Shown: positions 51,174-60,909 of the stretch, in pieces
How the letters are laid out: each line of letters starts with the position of its first letter
Numbering within the stretch: position 1 is the first letter of the stretch
Source: Paucidesulfovibrio longus DSM 6739
GTDB lineage: Bacteria > Desulfobacterota > Desulfovibrionia > Desulfovibrionales > Desulfovibrionaceae
DNA: 64,000 nt
Assembly (NCBI RefSeq): GCF_000420485.1
Contig: NZ_ATVA01000011.1
Coordinates: 372,001-436,000 of the forward strand
Reading direction: 5' to 3'
Translations under genes and position numbers: made by a program
The notes under the pieces: model-generated
The model's input: the letters and a program-made list of their open reading frames with translations, nothing else
What the model was told of the DNA's origin: nothing
Database searches by the model: none

Positions 51174-52361
51174 ATGAAAAGGCTTCAGCTTTTCGCGTTC
51201 CTCGGAATCCTGCTGCTCGGGCTGGCTCTCGCCGGCTGCGGCGGCGAAGAGAAAAAATCCGAGCAGGCCGCAGCCCCCGCCGCGGAAACCCCTGCGGCCG
51301 AGCCTGTCCTGAAGCTCGGTTCCATGAGCCCGCTGACCGGTCCGTACTCCGCTGACGGCAACGACATCGCCAACGGCGCCCGCGCCGCCATCGACGTGGT
51401 CAAGGCCCAGGGCGGCATTCCCGGCTTCAGCGACATCGTTCTCTACGCCGAGGACACCGCCTGCGACCCGAAGCAGGCCGTGGCCGCCGCCAACAAGCTC
51501 ATCTCCGAGCAGGTCACCGGCGTTGTCGGCGCGTACTGCTCCAGCTCGACCATCCCCGCCTCCGCCACCCTGGATCCCGAAGGCATCCTGATGGTCACTC
51601 CTGCCTCCACCAACCCGCAGGTCACCGAGCGCGGCCTCCAGTACATGTTCCGCATCTGCGGACGTGACGACCACCAGGCCCCGGCCGCCGTGAAGTTCAT
51701 GACCGACTTCCTCAAGGCCAAGACGATCTTCATCGTCGACGACAAGACCACCTATTCCCAGGGTCTGGCCGAAGAAGTGGCCGCCAACTGCGAAAAGTCC
51801 GGCATCCAGATCCTGGCGCACGACCACGTCAACCAGGGCGACAAGGACTACTCCGCCGTGCTGACCAAGGTCCGCCAGGCCAATCCCGACGTCTTCTACA
51901 TCTCCCTGCAGAACTCGGCCACGGGCGCGCTCATGCTCATCCAGGCCAAGCGCATGGGCATCGAAGCCGCCTGCATGGGCCAGGACGCGGTCTACCATCC
52001 GCAGCTGATGGAAATCGCCAAGGAAGCCGCTGAAGGCGCCTACCTGACCTTCGGCTACACCGACGTGACCACCGACACCTACAAGGAATTCGAAGCCGCC
52101 AACGCCAAGTACGGCCAGGTCGGCGCCTATTCCGCGTACGCTTACGACTCCGCCATGTCCCTGCTCAAGGCCGTGGCCGCCGCCGGCTCCACCGAGCCCG
52201 CCAAGGTCCGCGAAGCCATGATGGCTCTCGACTTCCAGGGTGCTTCCAAGCAGGTCAAGTTCGCCCCCAACGGCGATTCCGGTTCCGACTACATCATCTT
52301 CAAGGTGGTGGACGGCAAGTTCGTGCCCTTCTGGAATCCCAAGACCGGCGAAGCCTTCTAG
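51174..52361 (+). CDS. livK: branched-chain amino acid ABC transporter substrate-binding lipoprotein LivK
   Basis: 395-residue Peripl_BP_6 protein. The signal MKRLQLFAFLGILLLGLALAG ends in lipobox Cys22, then an Ala/Pro/Glu linker. The ligand domain contains KLGSMSPLTGPYSADGNDIANG and NKLISEQVTGVVGAYCSSST, with the typical two-lobe pattern. AGGAGG precedes the ATG. Ligand is probably Leu/Ile/Val, but related proteins bind other amino acids or amides. A G7/C7 hairpin follows the gene. Confidence 0.92.
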   Translation: MKRLQLFAFLGILLLGLALAGCGGEEKKSEQAAAPAAETPAAEPVLKLGSMSPLTGPYSADGNDIANGARAAIDVVKAQGGIPGFSDIVLYAEDTACDPKQAVAAANKLISEQVTGVVGAYCSSSTIPASATLDPEGILMVTPASTNPQVTERGLQYMFRICGRDDHQAPAAVKFMTDFLKAKTIFIVDDKTTYSQGLAEEVAANCEKSGIQILAHDHVNQGDKDYSAVLTKVRQANPDVFYISLQNSATGALMLIQAKRMGIEAACMGQDAVYHPQLMEIAKEAAEGAYLTFGYTDVTTDTYKEFEAANAKYGQVGAYSAYAYDSAMSLLKAVAAAGSTEPAKVREAMMALDFQGASKQVKFAPNGDSGSDYIIFKVVDGKFVPFWNPKTGEAF

Positions 52362-52385
52362 ACTGATCGTAAACGACGACCCAAA

Positions 52386-52405
52386 GGGGGGGCTACGGCC
52401 CCCCC
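52386..52405 (+). other. G7/C7 stem-loop between livK and livH
   Basis: GGGGGGG-6-base loop-CCCCCCC, 24 bases after the livK stop, with only GATTT after it. Weak terminator or mRNA stabiliser that would raise binding-protein level over the membrane subunits. It also occupies the region where the livH ribosome-binding site would be expected. Confidence 0.6.
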
Positions 52406-52420
52406 GATTTGCGAGTTCCT

Positions 52421-53333
52421 ATGGACAATGCACTCACCTTCTTCTTCCAGCAGCTGCTCAACGGCCTGACGCTGGGGGGATTCTATGCGCTGATCGCCCT
52501 GGGCTACACCATGGTCTACGGCATCATTCAGCTCATCAACTTCGCCCACGGCGAGTTCTTCGCGGCCGGCGGCTACATGGGCGTGATCCTGCTCAGCTTC
52601 ATGGCCGGAGCGGGCTGGATGGATACCCACCCCTGGCTCTGCATCGGGTTCTCCATGATGCTGGCCATGCTCTACTGCGCCATGCTGGCCATGGCCGTGG
52701 AAAAGGTCGCCTACAAACCCCTGCGGCATTCCTCGCGGCTTTCCGTGCTGCTGTCCGCCCTGGGCATGTCCATTTTTCTGCAGAACGCCCTGATGCTGAC
52801 GCAGGGCGTCTACGACAAGGCCTATCCCGGCGGCATCTTCGGCGCGCCCTTCGAGATTTACGGCGTGATCGTCAACTACATGCAGATTTTCATCCTTGGC
52901 ATTACCGCCGCCCTGCTGGTCGCGCTCAACTTTCTGGTCTTCAAGACCCGCGTCGGGCGGGCCATGCGCGCCACGGCCCAGGACAAGATCATGTCCGCCC
53001 TGGTGGGAATCAACTCCAACCGGGTCATCAGCCTGACCTTCGCCATCGGCGCGGGACTTGCCGCGGCCGCGGGCATCATGGTCGGCTTCTATTACGGCTC
53101 CGTGCGCTTCGAAATGGGTTTCGTCCCGGGCATCAAAGCCTTTGCGGCTGCCGTCCTGGGCGGTATCGGCAACATCACCGGAGCCATGCTCGGCGGATTC
53201 ATCATCGGCATGGTGGAGATCATGGCCGCGGCCTACATCCCCTACGGCGGAGAGTACAAGGACGTCTGCGCCTTCATCATCCTGATCGCGGTCCTGTACT
53301 TCCGGCCCACAGGCATCATGGGAGAGAACGTCG

Positions 53334-53350
<17 letters not shown>
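52421..53350 (+). CDS. livH: branched-chain amino acid ABC transporter permease LivH
   Basis: 309-residue inner-membrane permease: QQLLNGLTLGGFYALIALGYTMVYG at the start, the helix-rich core, and AVLGGIGNITGAMLGGFIIGM near the end. ATG 52421 is chosen over TTG 52409. No strong ribosome-binding site is visible, so translation may depend on the upstream hairpin region. The 3' end overlaps livM by 17 bases. Confidence 0.93.
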
Positions 53351-54554
<1,204 letters not shown>

Positions 54555-54556
54555 GC

Positions 54557-55279
54557 ATGGCCCGGGACACCATTCTCGAACTCAAGGACGTCACCGCCCA
54601 CTATGGGCGCATTCAGGCTCTTAAGGGCATTTCCCTCTCTGTGGAGCAGGGCGAGGTCGTCTCCATCATCGGGGCCAACGGCGCGGGAAAATCCACCACG
54701 CTGATGGTCATCTGCGGCATCGTCAAATGCAGTTCCGGCAACGTGCTCTACAAGGGGGAGGACATCTCCCGCGTCAGCGCGGACAAGCTTCCCGCCATGG
54801 GCCTGTGCCAGGTTCCGGAAGGGCGGCGCATCTTCCCCCGGCTGACCGTGGCCGAGAACCTGGACATGGGCGCCTTTTTCCGGCGCAACAAGAAGCGCAT
54901 CAAGGCCGACATGGACATGGTCTACGAGTACTTTCCGCGCCTGCGCGAGCGCCGCACCCAGGCGGGCGGCACGCTTTCCGGCGGCGAGCAGCAGATGCTG
55001 GCCATAGGCCGCGCGCTCATGAGCCGACCGGAAGTGCTGCTACTGGACGAGCCTTCGCTGGGCCTCGCGCCCATCATCGTGCAGCAGATCTTCGAGATCA
55101 TCCAGAGCATCAACAAGGAAAAGGGCACCACCATCCTGCTCGTGGAGCAGAACGCCAACATCGCGCTCCAGGCTTCCGACAGGGGCTATGTCCTCGAGAC
55201 GGGCAAGGTCGTCATGGCCGACGAGGCGGGCGCGCTGCTGAGCAATCCCGACATCCGCAAGGCGTATCTCGGAGATTAG
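54557..55279 (+). CDS. livF: branched-chain amino acid ABC transporter ATP-binding protein LivF
   Basis: 240-residue second ATPase of the HAAT system. Walker A GANGAGKST, CQVPEGRRIFPRLTVAENL (diagnostic of LivF), signature LSGGEQQMLAIGRAL, Walker B LLLDEPSLGLAP. It starts 2 bases after livM and ends the operon at the terminator 55303-55326. Confidence 0.94.
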   Translation: MARDTILELKDVTAHYGRIQALKGISLSVEQGEVVSIIGANGAGKSTTLMVICGIVKCSSGNVLYKGEDISRVSADKLPAMGLCQVPEGRRIFPRLTVAENLDMGAFFRRNKKRIKADMDMVYEYFPRLRERRTQAGGTLSGGEQQMLAIGRALMSRPEVLLLDEPSLGLAPIIVQQIFEIIQSINKEKGTTILLVEQNANIALQASDRGYVLETGKVVMADEAGALLSNPDIRKAYLGD

Positions 55280-55302
55280 CCGGGTTTTGACCGCATGAAG
55301 AA

Positions 55303-55326
55303 AAGGCCGCGAAAGCGGCCTTTTTT
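55303..55326 (+). terminator. intrinsic terminator after livF
   Basis: An 8-bp stem AAGGCCGC/GCGGCCTT closed by a GAAA tetraloop is followed by T4, 24 bases after the livF stop. Confidence 0.88.
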
Positions 55327-55489
55327 ATGGGCGGTGGTGCTACGAATGCGCTGTTTGATTGCTGGTTTCGTGACTTATTCGGCTTGCCAATGTCACGGCA
55401 AGACGCTAAAGACAGAGAGTGCGAAGAGAGATGAAAAGCGCCCTGGTCCGGGCGGGAAAGGCGATGCTCCGATGCCGGAAGGCGAGCGG

Positions 55490-56146
55490 ATGAGCACTCT
55501 AGCCCAAAGAGCGGAAAGGCTCAAGGTCCGCGCCGCCGGGCGCGACTGGCTCCTGGAACGCACCGGGGACATGGAACGGCTTTGGGACGAAATGGACCAG
55601 GCCGACTTTGGCGAGGACGAGCGGCTTCCGTATTGGGCCGAGATCTGGCCCGCGAGCGTGCTGCTCTGCGAACTGCTCCTGCGGGAACGGGAACGCCTCG
55701 CCGGAAAGCCTTGCCTTGATCTGGGCTGCGGATTGGGGCTCACGGCCCTGGTCGGCTCCTGGCTCGGCGCACGCGTCCTGGCCGTGGATTACGAGGCCCA
55801 GGCGCTTTGCTTCGCCCAGGGCAACGCCGATCTCAACGGCGTTTCCCAGCCGCTCTGGGCGGTCATGGACTGGCGTTCGCCCGGTTTGGCCGCCTCCGCC
55901 TTCGACTTCATCTGGGGCGGCGACATATTGTACGAAAAGAGATTCTTCGACCCGCTGGAGGCGTTGTTTCGGCGCTGTCTGGCTCCGGGCGGGGAAATCT
56001 GGCTCGGCGAACCGGAACGAACCGTTTCGAGGCCCGTGTGGGACCGGCTTGCCGGGCTCGGCTGGCAGTGCGACATCGTGCTGCGGGACAAGGTGGCCCT
56101 GGGCGGCCAGAATCAAACCGTGCGGCTCTGGCGCGTAACGCGATGA
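55490..56146 (+). CDS. class I SAM-dependent methyltransferase (Methyltransf_16-like)
   Basis: 218 residues from ATG 55490, preceded by GGAAGG; ATG 55472 is an in-frame alternative. The SAM-binding motif I is CLDLGCGLGLTAL; an acidic motif II AVDYEAQALCFA and the segment FDFIWGGDILYEKRFFDPL with a DxxY-like element resemble the METTL21/ETFB-KMT protein lysine methyltransferase group. Cytosolic. It lies 12 bases upstream of nikR on the same strand, so the three genes MT-nikR-folE2 may form one operon. Substrate unknown. Confidence 0.78.
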   Translation: MSTLAQRAERLKVRAAGRDWLLERTGDMERLWDEMDQADFGEDERLPYWAEIWPASVLLCELLLRERERLAGKPCLDLGCGLGLTALVGSWLGARVLAVDYEAQALCFAQGNADLNGVSQPLWAVMDWRSPGLAASAFDFIWGGDILYEKRFFDPLEALFRRCLAPGGEIWLGEPERTVSRPVWDRLAGLGWQCDIVLRDKVALGGQNQTVRLWRVTR

Positions 56147-56158
56147 AGGAGACTGTGA

Positions 56159-56578
56159 ATGGGCAAGACCATCCGATTCGGCGTATCCCTCGATTCCGAT
56201 CTGCTTGAAAAGTTCGACTCCCTCTGCCGGGAAAAAAGCTACCAGACCCGCTCCGAGGCCATCCGCGACCTGATCCGCAACACCCTGGTGCAGCGGGAGT
56301 GGGAACAGGCCGAGGGCGAGGTGGCCGGAACCCTGAGCATGGTCTACGACCATCACCAGAGCGGACTGGCCCAGAAGCTGACGGAAATACAGCATGAGGA
56401 CCACGAGGTCATTCTTTCCTCGCTGCATTGCCACCTCGACCCCCACAATTGCCTCGAAGTGCTGGTCCTGCGCGGCGAAGCCTCGATCATCAAGCATCTC
56501 GGCCAGAAGCTGATCTCCACCAAGGGCGTCAAGCACGGCCAGCTCAACCTGACCACCACGGGCAAGGATCTTTTCTGA
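56159..56578 (+). CDS. nikR: nickel-responsive transcriptional regulator NikR
   Basis: 139-residue ribbon-helix-helix repressor: DNA-binding N-terminus [16 protein letters not shown] and an ACT-like nickel domain. The high-affinity nickel ligands of E. coli NikR (His76, His87, His89, Cys95) are all present at offset +3: His79, His90, His92, Cys98 in [21 protein letters not shown] precedes the ATG. The stop overlaps the folE2 start by one base (TGATG). Likely controls nickel uptake or nickel-enzyme genes located elsewhere. Confidence 0.93.
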   Translation: MGKTIRFGVSLDSDLLEKFDSLCREKSYQTRSEAIRDLIRNTLVQREWEQAEGEVAGTLSMVYDHHQSGLAQKLTEIQHEDHEVILSSLHCHLDPHNCLEVLVLRGEASIIKHLGQKLISTKGVKHGQLNLTTTGKDLF

Positions 56579-57375
56579 TGTCCGGAAAATGCCGCACCAT
56601 GGAGGACGTGCAGAGCGGCAAGGCCGCCATCGCTCTGCCCATCGACCGCGTCGGCGTCAAGGATCTGCGCCTGCCCGTGATCGTGCGCGACCGGGCTCAG
56701 GGGTCGCAGCACACCGTGGCCCGCGTGGACCTCTCCGTGGACCTGCCTGCCGAGTTCAAGGGCACGCACATGAGCCGTTTCGTGGAGGCGCTCGAAGGCT
56801 GGTCCGAGGAACTGGACTACGCCTCCTTCAAGCGTCTGCTCGCGGACATCACCCAGCGGCTCGACGCGCAGCGCGCCTATGCCGAACTGCGGTTTCCGTT
56901 CTTCCTGCGCCGCAGCGCCCCGGCCAGCGGCGGCAAGGGCATGATGGGCTACGACTGCACCCTGGTGGGCGAGTACGAGAACGGCAGGCTGGTCTTCACC
57001 CTGGGGGTGGAGGTGCCGGTGATGACCGTCTGCCCCTGTTCCCTGGCCATCAGCGAGCAGGGCGCGCACAGCCAGCGCGCGTCCATCCGCGCCAAGGCCC
57101 GGTTCACCGGGCTGCTCTGGCTGGAGGATCTCATCGATATCTGCGAGGGGTCCGGCTCCTCTCCGGTCTATTCGCTGCTCAAGCGCGAGGACGAGAAATT
57201 CGTCACGGAGAGCGCCTTTGCCAATCCCGCTTTCGTGGAGGACGTGGTCCGCGCCGTGGCCAGAGGCCTCACGGACCACCCCCAGGTGACCTGGTTCCGG
57301 GTCGAGGTGGAGAGCCACGAGTCCATCCACGACCACGCGGCCTATGCGGTCATCGAGCGCAATTTGAAGGGCTGA
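56578..57375 (+). CDS. folE2: GTP cyclohydrolase FolE2 (type IB)
   Basis: 265-residue enzyme converting GTP to dihydroneopterin triphosphate, the first step of folate (and queuosine/tungsten- or molybdo-pterin-related pteridine) synthesis. Signatures: [36 protein letters not shown], and the catalytic cysteine region [19 protein letters not shown] (Cys152/Cys154). FolE2 differs from zinc-dependent FolE in accepting other divalent metals, which makes the direct coupling to nikR notable. The start is in the TGATG overlap with nikR. Confidence 0.93.
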   Translation: MSGKCRTMEDVQSGKAAIALPIDRVGVKDLRLPVIVRDRAQGSQHTVARVDLSVDLPAEFKGTHMSRFVEALEGWSEELDYASFKRLLADITQRLDAQRAYAELRFPFFLRRSAPASGGKGMMGYDCTLVGEYENGRLVFTLGVEVPVMTVCPCSLAISEQGAHSQRASIRAKARFTGLLWLEDLIDICEGSGSSPVYSLLKREDEKFVTESAFANPAFVEDVVRAVARGLTDHPQVTWFRVEVESHESIHDHAAYAVIERNLKG

Positions 57376-57578
57376 GTCTTCCGGCGATTTCTTTCGGCAA
57401 TGTCTCCCGGCAATTCCCCGCGCGACTGCAACGGCGCGCTTCCTCCGCGCGGTTTCTCCGGCGGCCTTGCCCGCCGGGTCGGCGCGGGCCGCTGGACATT
57501 TCCCGCCGGATGGCTACAAGGAGACGAGGCCCCGTCGCAAGTCCGCGGCCGGGGCGTCTTCCGAATTCCGGAGCAGAA

Positions 57579-57944
57579 ATGGGCGCAGACAATTCCATCC
57601 AGGCCATCACGGCGTTGACCAAGGCCGCCGAGGTCACCGCCGAGAATCTCGCCAACGTGAACACGCCCGGATACAAGGCCCGGCGTGCCCGTCTGGAGGA
57701 TGGACCGGGCGGGGAGGGCGTTCGCGTTTCGCATCTCGATGCGGACTCCTCTCCGGGACCGGACGTCTCCTTCGTGTATTCGGATGCGCCGCCGCCCCTG
57801 AACGCCGTGCGCCAAGGATCGAACGTGGACGTCGCCCGCGAGATGGTCGATCTGATCGGCACGCAGAACGCTTTTGCCGCCAATGCGGCCGTTGTCCGCG
57901 AGTGGGACCGCACTCTGGGCCTCGTGCTCGATCTCAAGGCCTGA
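57579..57944 (+). CDS. FlgC-like flagellar basal-body rod protein (orphan)
   Basis: 121-residue protein with the rod/hook N-terminal motif AENLANVNTPGYKA (about 20-33) and the C-terminal heptad-type region VDVAREMVDLIGTQNAFAANAAVV. The two ends pair in a rod subunit. It is a little shorter than typical FlgC (about 135-150) and its centre is minimal. No flagellar gene lies nearby in the window, so it is a displaced or additional rod-like protein. ATG 57579 has GGAG upstream. About 200 bases separate it from folE2, with nothing else recognisable. Confidence 0.75.
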   Translation: MGADNSIQAITALTKAAEVTAENLANVNTPGYKARRARLEDGPGGEGVRVSHLDADSSPGPDVSFVYSDAPPPLNAVRQGSNVDVAREMVDLIGTQNAFAANAAVVREWDRTLGLVLDLKA

Positions 57945-58222
57945 TCCGCTTCCTGCGGCTGCCGCCTTCCGGGGCGCTCCCGCCCGCCTTTCCGCCTGCC
58001 TTCTCTTCCTCTCGCCCCTCTGACTTGGATGGATCGCCGCACCCGGCCATACGCTGCGGGAGCGGCTGGCAGACGCGGCTCGTTCCTGCCGCGTCGGTCG
58101 TGAAAAATCCTGTTCCCTTCGACGAACATATCTGATAAATGCTATTAAGCCCTCTTGCGGGCAATTGAAAATCCATGCCCCGGCGAGAGCTTGCGGGCTT
58201 TTTCTATGTCAGGAGATTGAAC

Positions 58223-59626
58223 ATGGTTCCGAACAAGTCCGTCAAGACGGATTACGACGTCATCGTGGTCGGCGGCGGGCCCGCCGGCCTTTTCGCGGCA
58301 TTCTGGCTCTGCGAGCATTCCGGCCTGGACGTGCTGCTCATCGAAAAGGGCAAGCGCAGCCTGAACCGCGAGTGTCCCATTTCCGGGGAGCGCGGCTGCA
58401 TCAAGTGCCGTCCCTGCAACATCCTCTGCGGCGTGGGCGGGGCCGGGCTTTTCTCGGACGGCAAGCTGAACTACATCCACAAGCTCGGCAAGACCGACCT
58501 GACCCAGTTCATGCCGGTATCCGAGGCCAAGCGCCTCATCGACGAAACCGAGACGATCTTCAACCGGTTCGGCATGGACGCCGAGGTCTACCCCACGGAC
58601 ATGGACGCGGCCAAGTCCATTCGCCGCGAAGCCAAGAAGCACGGCATCGACCTGCTGCTGATCAAGCAGAAGCACCTCGGAAGCGACAACCTGCCCGGCC
58701 ACATCGCGGGCATGGCCGAATATATCCGCGAAAAGGGCGTGACCATGCACACCTCCGAGGAGGTCCGCGAGGTCATCGTCGAGGACGGCCGCGCCCAGGG
58801 CGTGCGCACCAGCCGGGGCGACTATTCGGCCAAGGCCGTGATCCTCGCGCCGGGCCGGGTGGGCGCGGAGTGGATGGGCAAGGTCGCCCAGGAACTGAAT
58901 CTCGGCGTTTCCCAGCGCGGCATCGAGGTCGGCGTGCGCGTGGAGGTTTCCCGCGAGATCATGGAAGACCTCTGCGGCATCATCTACGACCCGACCTTCT
59001 TCATCCGCACGGCCAAGTACGACGACCAGACCCGGACCTTCTGCACCAACCAGGGCGGGTTCGTGGCCCTGGAGAATTACCAGGACTTCGTCTGCGTCAA
59101 CGGCCACGCCTACACCGAAAAGAAGTCGGACAACACCAACTTCGCCTTCCTTTCCAAGGTCGTGCTGGACGAGCCCGTCACGGACAACCAGTCCTACGGG
59201 GAATCCATCGGGAGGCTGGCCACGCTCATCGGCGGCGGCAAGCCCATTCTCCAGCGCTTCGGCGATCTCAAGCGCGGACGCCGCTCCACCTGGAACCGCA
59301 TCCGCAACAGCTCCATCGAACCGACCCTGCGCAACGTGGTCTGCGGCGACATCGCCATGGCCCTGCCGGAACGCATCCTGACCAACGTGGTCGAGGGGCT
59401 GGAGAAGCTCAACGAGGTCGTGCCCGGCGTGTCCAACGACGAGACGCTGCTCTACGCGCCGGAGATCAAGTTCTTCGCCACCCAGGTGGACACGGACAGC
59501 CATCTGGAAACGGCCGTGAAAGGGCTTTTCGTGGCGGGCGACGGTCCGGGCGTGGCGGGAAACATCGTCTCCGCAGCGGCAACCGGCCTGATTCCTGCCA
59601 AGAAGATCGCCGCGCGATTGAAATAG
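58223..59626 (+). CDS. FAD-dependent dehydrogenase (COG2509-type)
   Basis: 467-residue flavoprotein. Rossmann FAD motif VIVVGGGPAGLFAAFWL, a cysteine-rich segment between 51 and 69 (Cys51, 59, 62, 65, 69; CIKCRPCNILCGVGGAG), the SDGKLNY element, and a C-terminal FAD site LFVAGDGPGVAGNIVSAA. The layout fits the uncharacterised COG2509 dehydrogenase family. The cysteine spacing could hold an iron-sulfur centre; this is not established. AGGAG lies 7 bases before ATG 58223. Single-gene unit with terminator. The 278-base gap before it shows only the repeated element CTTGCGGGC. Confidence 0.82.
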   Translation: MVPNKSVKTDYDVIVVGGGPAGLFAAFWLCEHSGLDVLLIEKGKRSLNRECPISGERGCIKCRPCNILCGVGGAGLFSDGKLNYIHKLGKTDLTQFMPVSEAKRLIDETETIFNRFGMDAEVYPTDMDAAKSIRREAKKHGIDLLLIKQKHLGSDNLPGHIAGMAEYIREKGVTMHTSEEVREVIVEDGRAQGVRTSRGDYSAKAVILAPGRVGAEWMGKVAQELNLGVSQRGIEVGVRVEVSREIMEDLCGIIYDPTFFIRTAKYDDQTRTFCTNQGGFVALENYQDFVCVNGHAYTEKKSDNTNFAFLSKVVLDEPVTDNQSYGESIGRLATLIGGGKPILQRFGDLKRGRRSTWNRIRNSSIEPTLRNVVCGDIAMALPERILTNVVEGLEKLNEVVPGVSNDETLLYAPEIKFFATQVDTDSHLETAVKGLFVAGDGPGVAGNIVSAAATGLIPAKKIAARLK

Positions 59627-59648
59627 CCTTTCGTCCGCGAACCGACGC

Positions 59649-59682
59649 AGGCCGTTCCCCGTTTTGGGGAGCGGCCTTTTTT
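59649..59682 (+). terminator. intrinsic terminator after FAD dehydrogenase
   Basis: A 12-bp stem AGGCCGTTCCCC/GGGGAGCGGCCT (one G-U pair) with a short T-rich loop, followed by T5, 22 bases after the stop codon. Confidence 0.88.
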
Positions 59683-59772
59683 GTCGCCGATGTTTGCGTG
59701 CGGCATTGCCTGGACCCGTAAAAAAATGTAACGGCTGCGATAGGTGACGCGTGCATTCAACGGGAGGGGATC

Positions 59773-60717
59773 ATGAAGTCGATGTTGTGTGCGGTTTTGA
59801 CGGTCATGCTGCTTGCTTCGGCACAATGCGTCCTCGCGGGAAGCTGGGCCATGCAGTGCCCGCCGGGCTGGAGCGACGAGCGTTCCGGGCTGGGCAACGA
59901 TCTCGTCAAGCAATGCATCGCTCCGAACCGCGATGCGTTCGTGGAATTGTATTCCTCGCAGGGCGAAGTGCTGCCGCTGGATCATCTGCTGCAACAGTGG
60001 GAATCCGGAATGCTGGCCAAGGGCATGCCCTTCCAGAACCGGGTACGCATGCAGGACGGCCAGGTCTCCGGAGTGCCCGCACGCACCTGGGAATACACGG
60101 GCATGGCCAACGGAGCGCGTTTTCATTCCTATGTGGCCGGAACGGTGCACGGCGGCAGCACCTACGTGGTTCAGGGGCTCTACGTGGAGGAGCGCTCCGC
60201 GTTGCAGGATCAGGTCCGGGCCGCGCTGAACAGCTTCGTGTTCACGGACCGGGGGGCCAACGTCATGCCGGGAGCCATGGGCCAGGGGAGCGGCATGCAG
60301 GGCGGCATGGGCCAGGGCGGCATGTCCGGCGGCATGGGCCAGGGCGGCGCGCCGGGGAACGCCGGATCCGCTTCCGGCGGAGCGGGAACGCCCGTGGCCG
60401 GGCTCAAGGATCGGGCCTGGAAAACCGGCGGCAATATGGCCGCGCAGTGGGGACTGGCGCACGGCTCCATTGCGCCGGGAAAGGATTTCTGCACCTGGGA
60501 GCTGACCACGACCCGCAGCCTGGGGCTGCATTTTCGCGATCCCTACAACCAGGGCAAGCAGAGCTACGTCGTGGATATCGTGGACAAGCCCAGCGGCAGG
60601 ACCATCCAGAGCGAGGTCGTGGGCATGATGTCGAAGATGCGCGTGGGACCGGGGCATTTCGTGATCACGGTCCGGCCCGTGTCCGGGTACGCGGGCTGGA
60701 AATGCGAATGGGAGTGA
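59773..60717 (+). CDS. secreted hypothetical protein with Gly/Met-rich linker
   Basis: 314-residue exported protein; the signal peptide ends SAQCVLAGS. An N-terminal domain (about 25-160) with MQCPPGWSDERSGLGNDLV is joined to a C-terminal domain (about 215-314; FCTWELTTTRSLGLHFRDPY and YAGWKCEWE) by a repetitive linker of GMGQGG/GMSGG units (about 165-205). I do not recognise either domain. GGGAGGGG sets ATG 59773. The C-terminal cysteines could form a disulfide. It is a single gene followed by a terminator. Confidence 0.7.
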   Translation: MKSMLCAVLTVMLLASAQCVLAGSWAMQCPPGWSDERSGLGNDLVKQCIAPNRDAFVELYSSQGEVLPLDHLLQQWESGMLAKGMPFQNRVRMQDGQVSGVPARTWEYTGMANGARFHSYVAGTVHGGSTYVVQGLYVEERSALQDQVRAALNSFVFTDRGANVMPGAMGQGSGMQGGMGQGGMSGGMGQGGAPGNAGSASGGAGTPVAGLKDRAWKTGGNMAAQWGLAHGSIAPGKDFCTWELTTTRSLGLHFRDPYNQGKQSYVVDIVDKPSGRTIQSEVVGMMSKMRVGPGHFVITVRPVSGYAGWKCEWE

Positions 60718-60740
60718 CGTTCTTCGGAACAGGACACAAG

Positions 60741-60764
60741 GAGGGCCGCGGCCCTCTTTTTTTT
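60741..60764 (+). terminator. intrinsic terminator after Gly/Met-rich secreted protein
   Basis: Perfect 16-base palindrome GAGGGCCGCGGCCCTC followed by T8, 23 bases after the stop codon. Confidence 0.85.
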
Positions 60765-60785
60765 GGTAATTTTCTAGAAAAACGA

Positions 60786-60810
60786 TTGACATTGCGTCAT
60801 TTGATTGACA
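60786..60810. promoter_or_regulatory. repeat/palindrome region upstream of the sigma-54 activator
   Basis: Two copies of GATTGACA (60784-60791 and 60803-60810) flank the dyad TGACattgcGTCA (60787-60799). TTGACA in each copy is a perfect -35 hexamer, but I find no convincing -10 at the right distance. It may be a promoter with an operator overlapping it, about 100 bases before the activator gene. Confidence 0.3.
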
Positions 60811-60909
60811 GTGAGGTGGTAGCATAGATGGCAAGCGGGTTTTCGCGCTTCCGCCGCAGGATGGCGAAGGCGCGTCTCGCGGTGCGGCTGTTCCCCCGCC
60901 GGAGGATGC

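Noticed and set aside
60811-60909. Sigma-54 promoter before the PspF-like gene
   Set aside because: TGGCA occurs at 60829-60833 but no GC at the required 10-base spacing follows.
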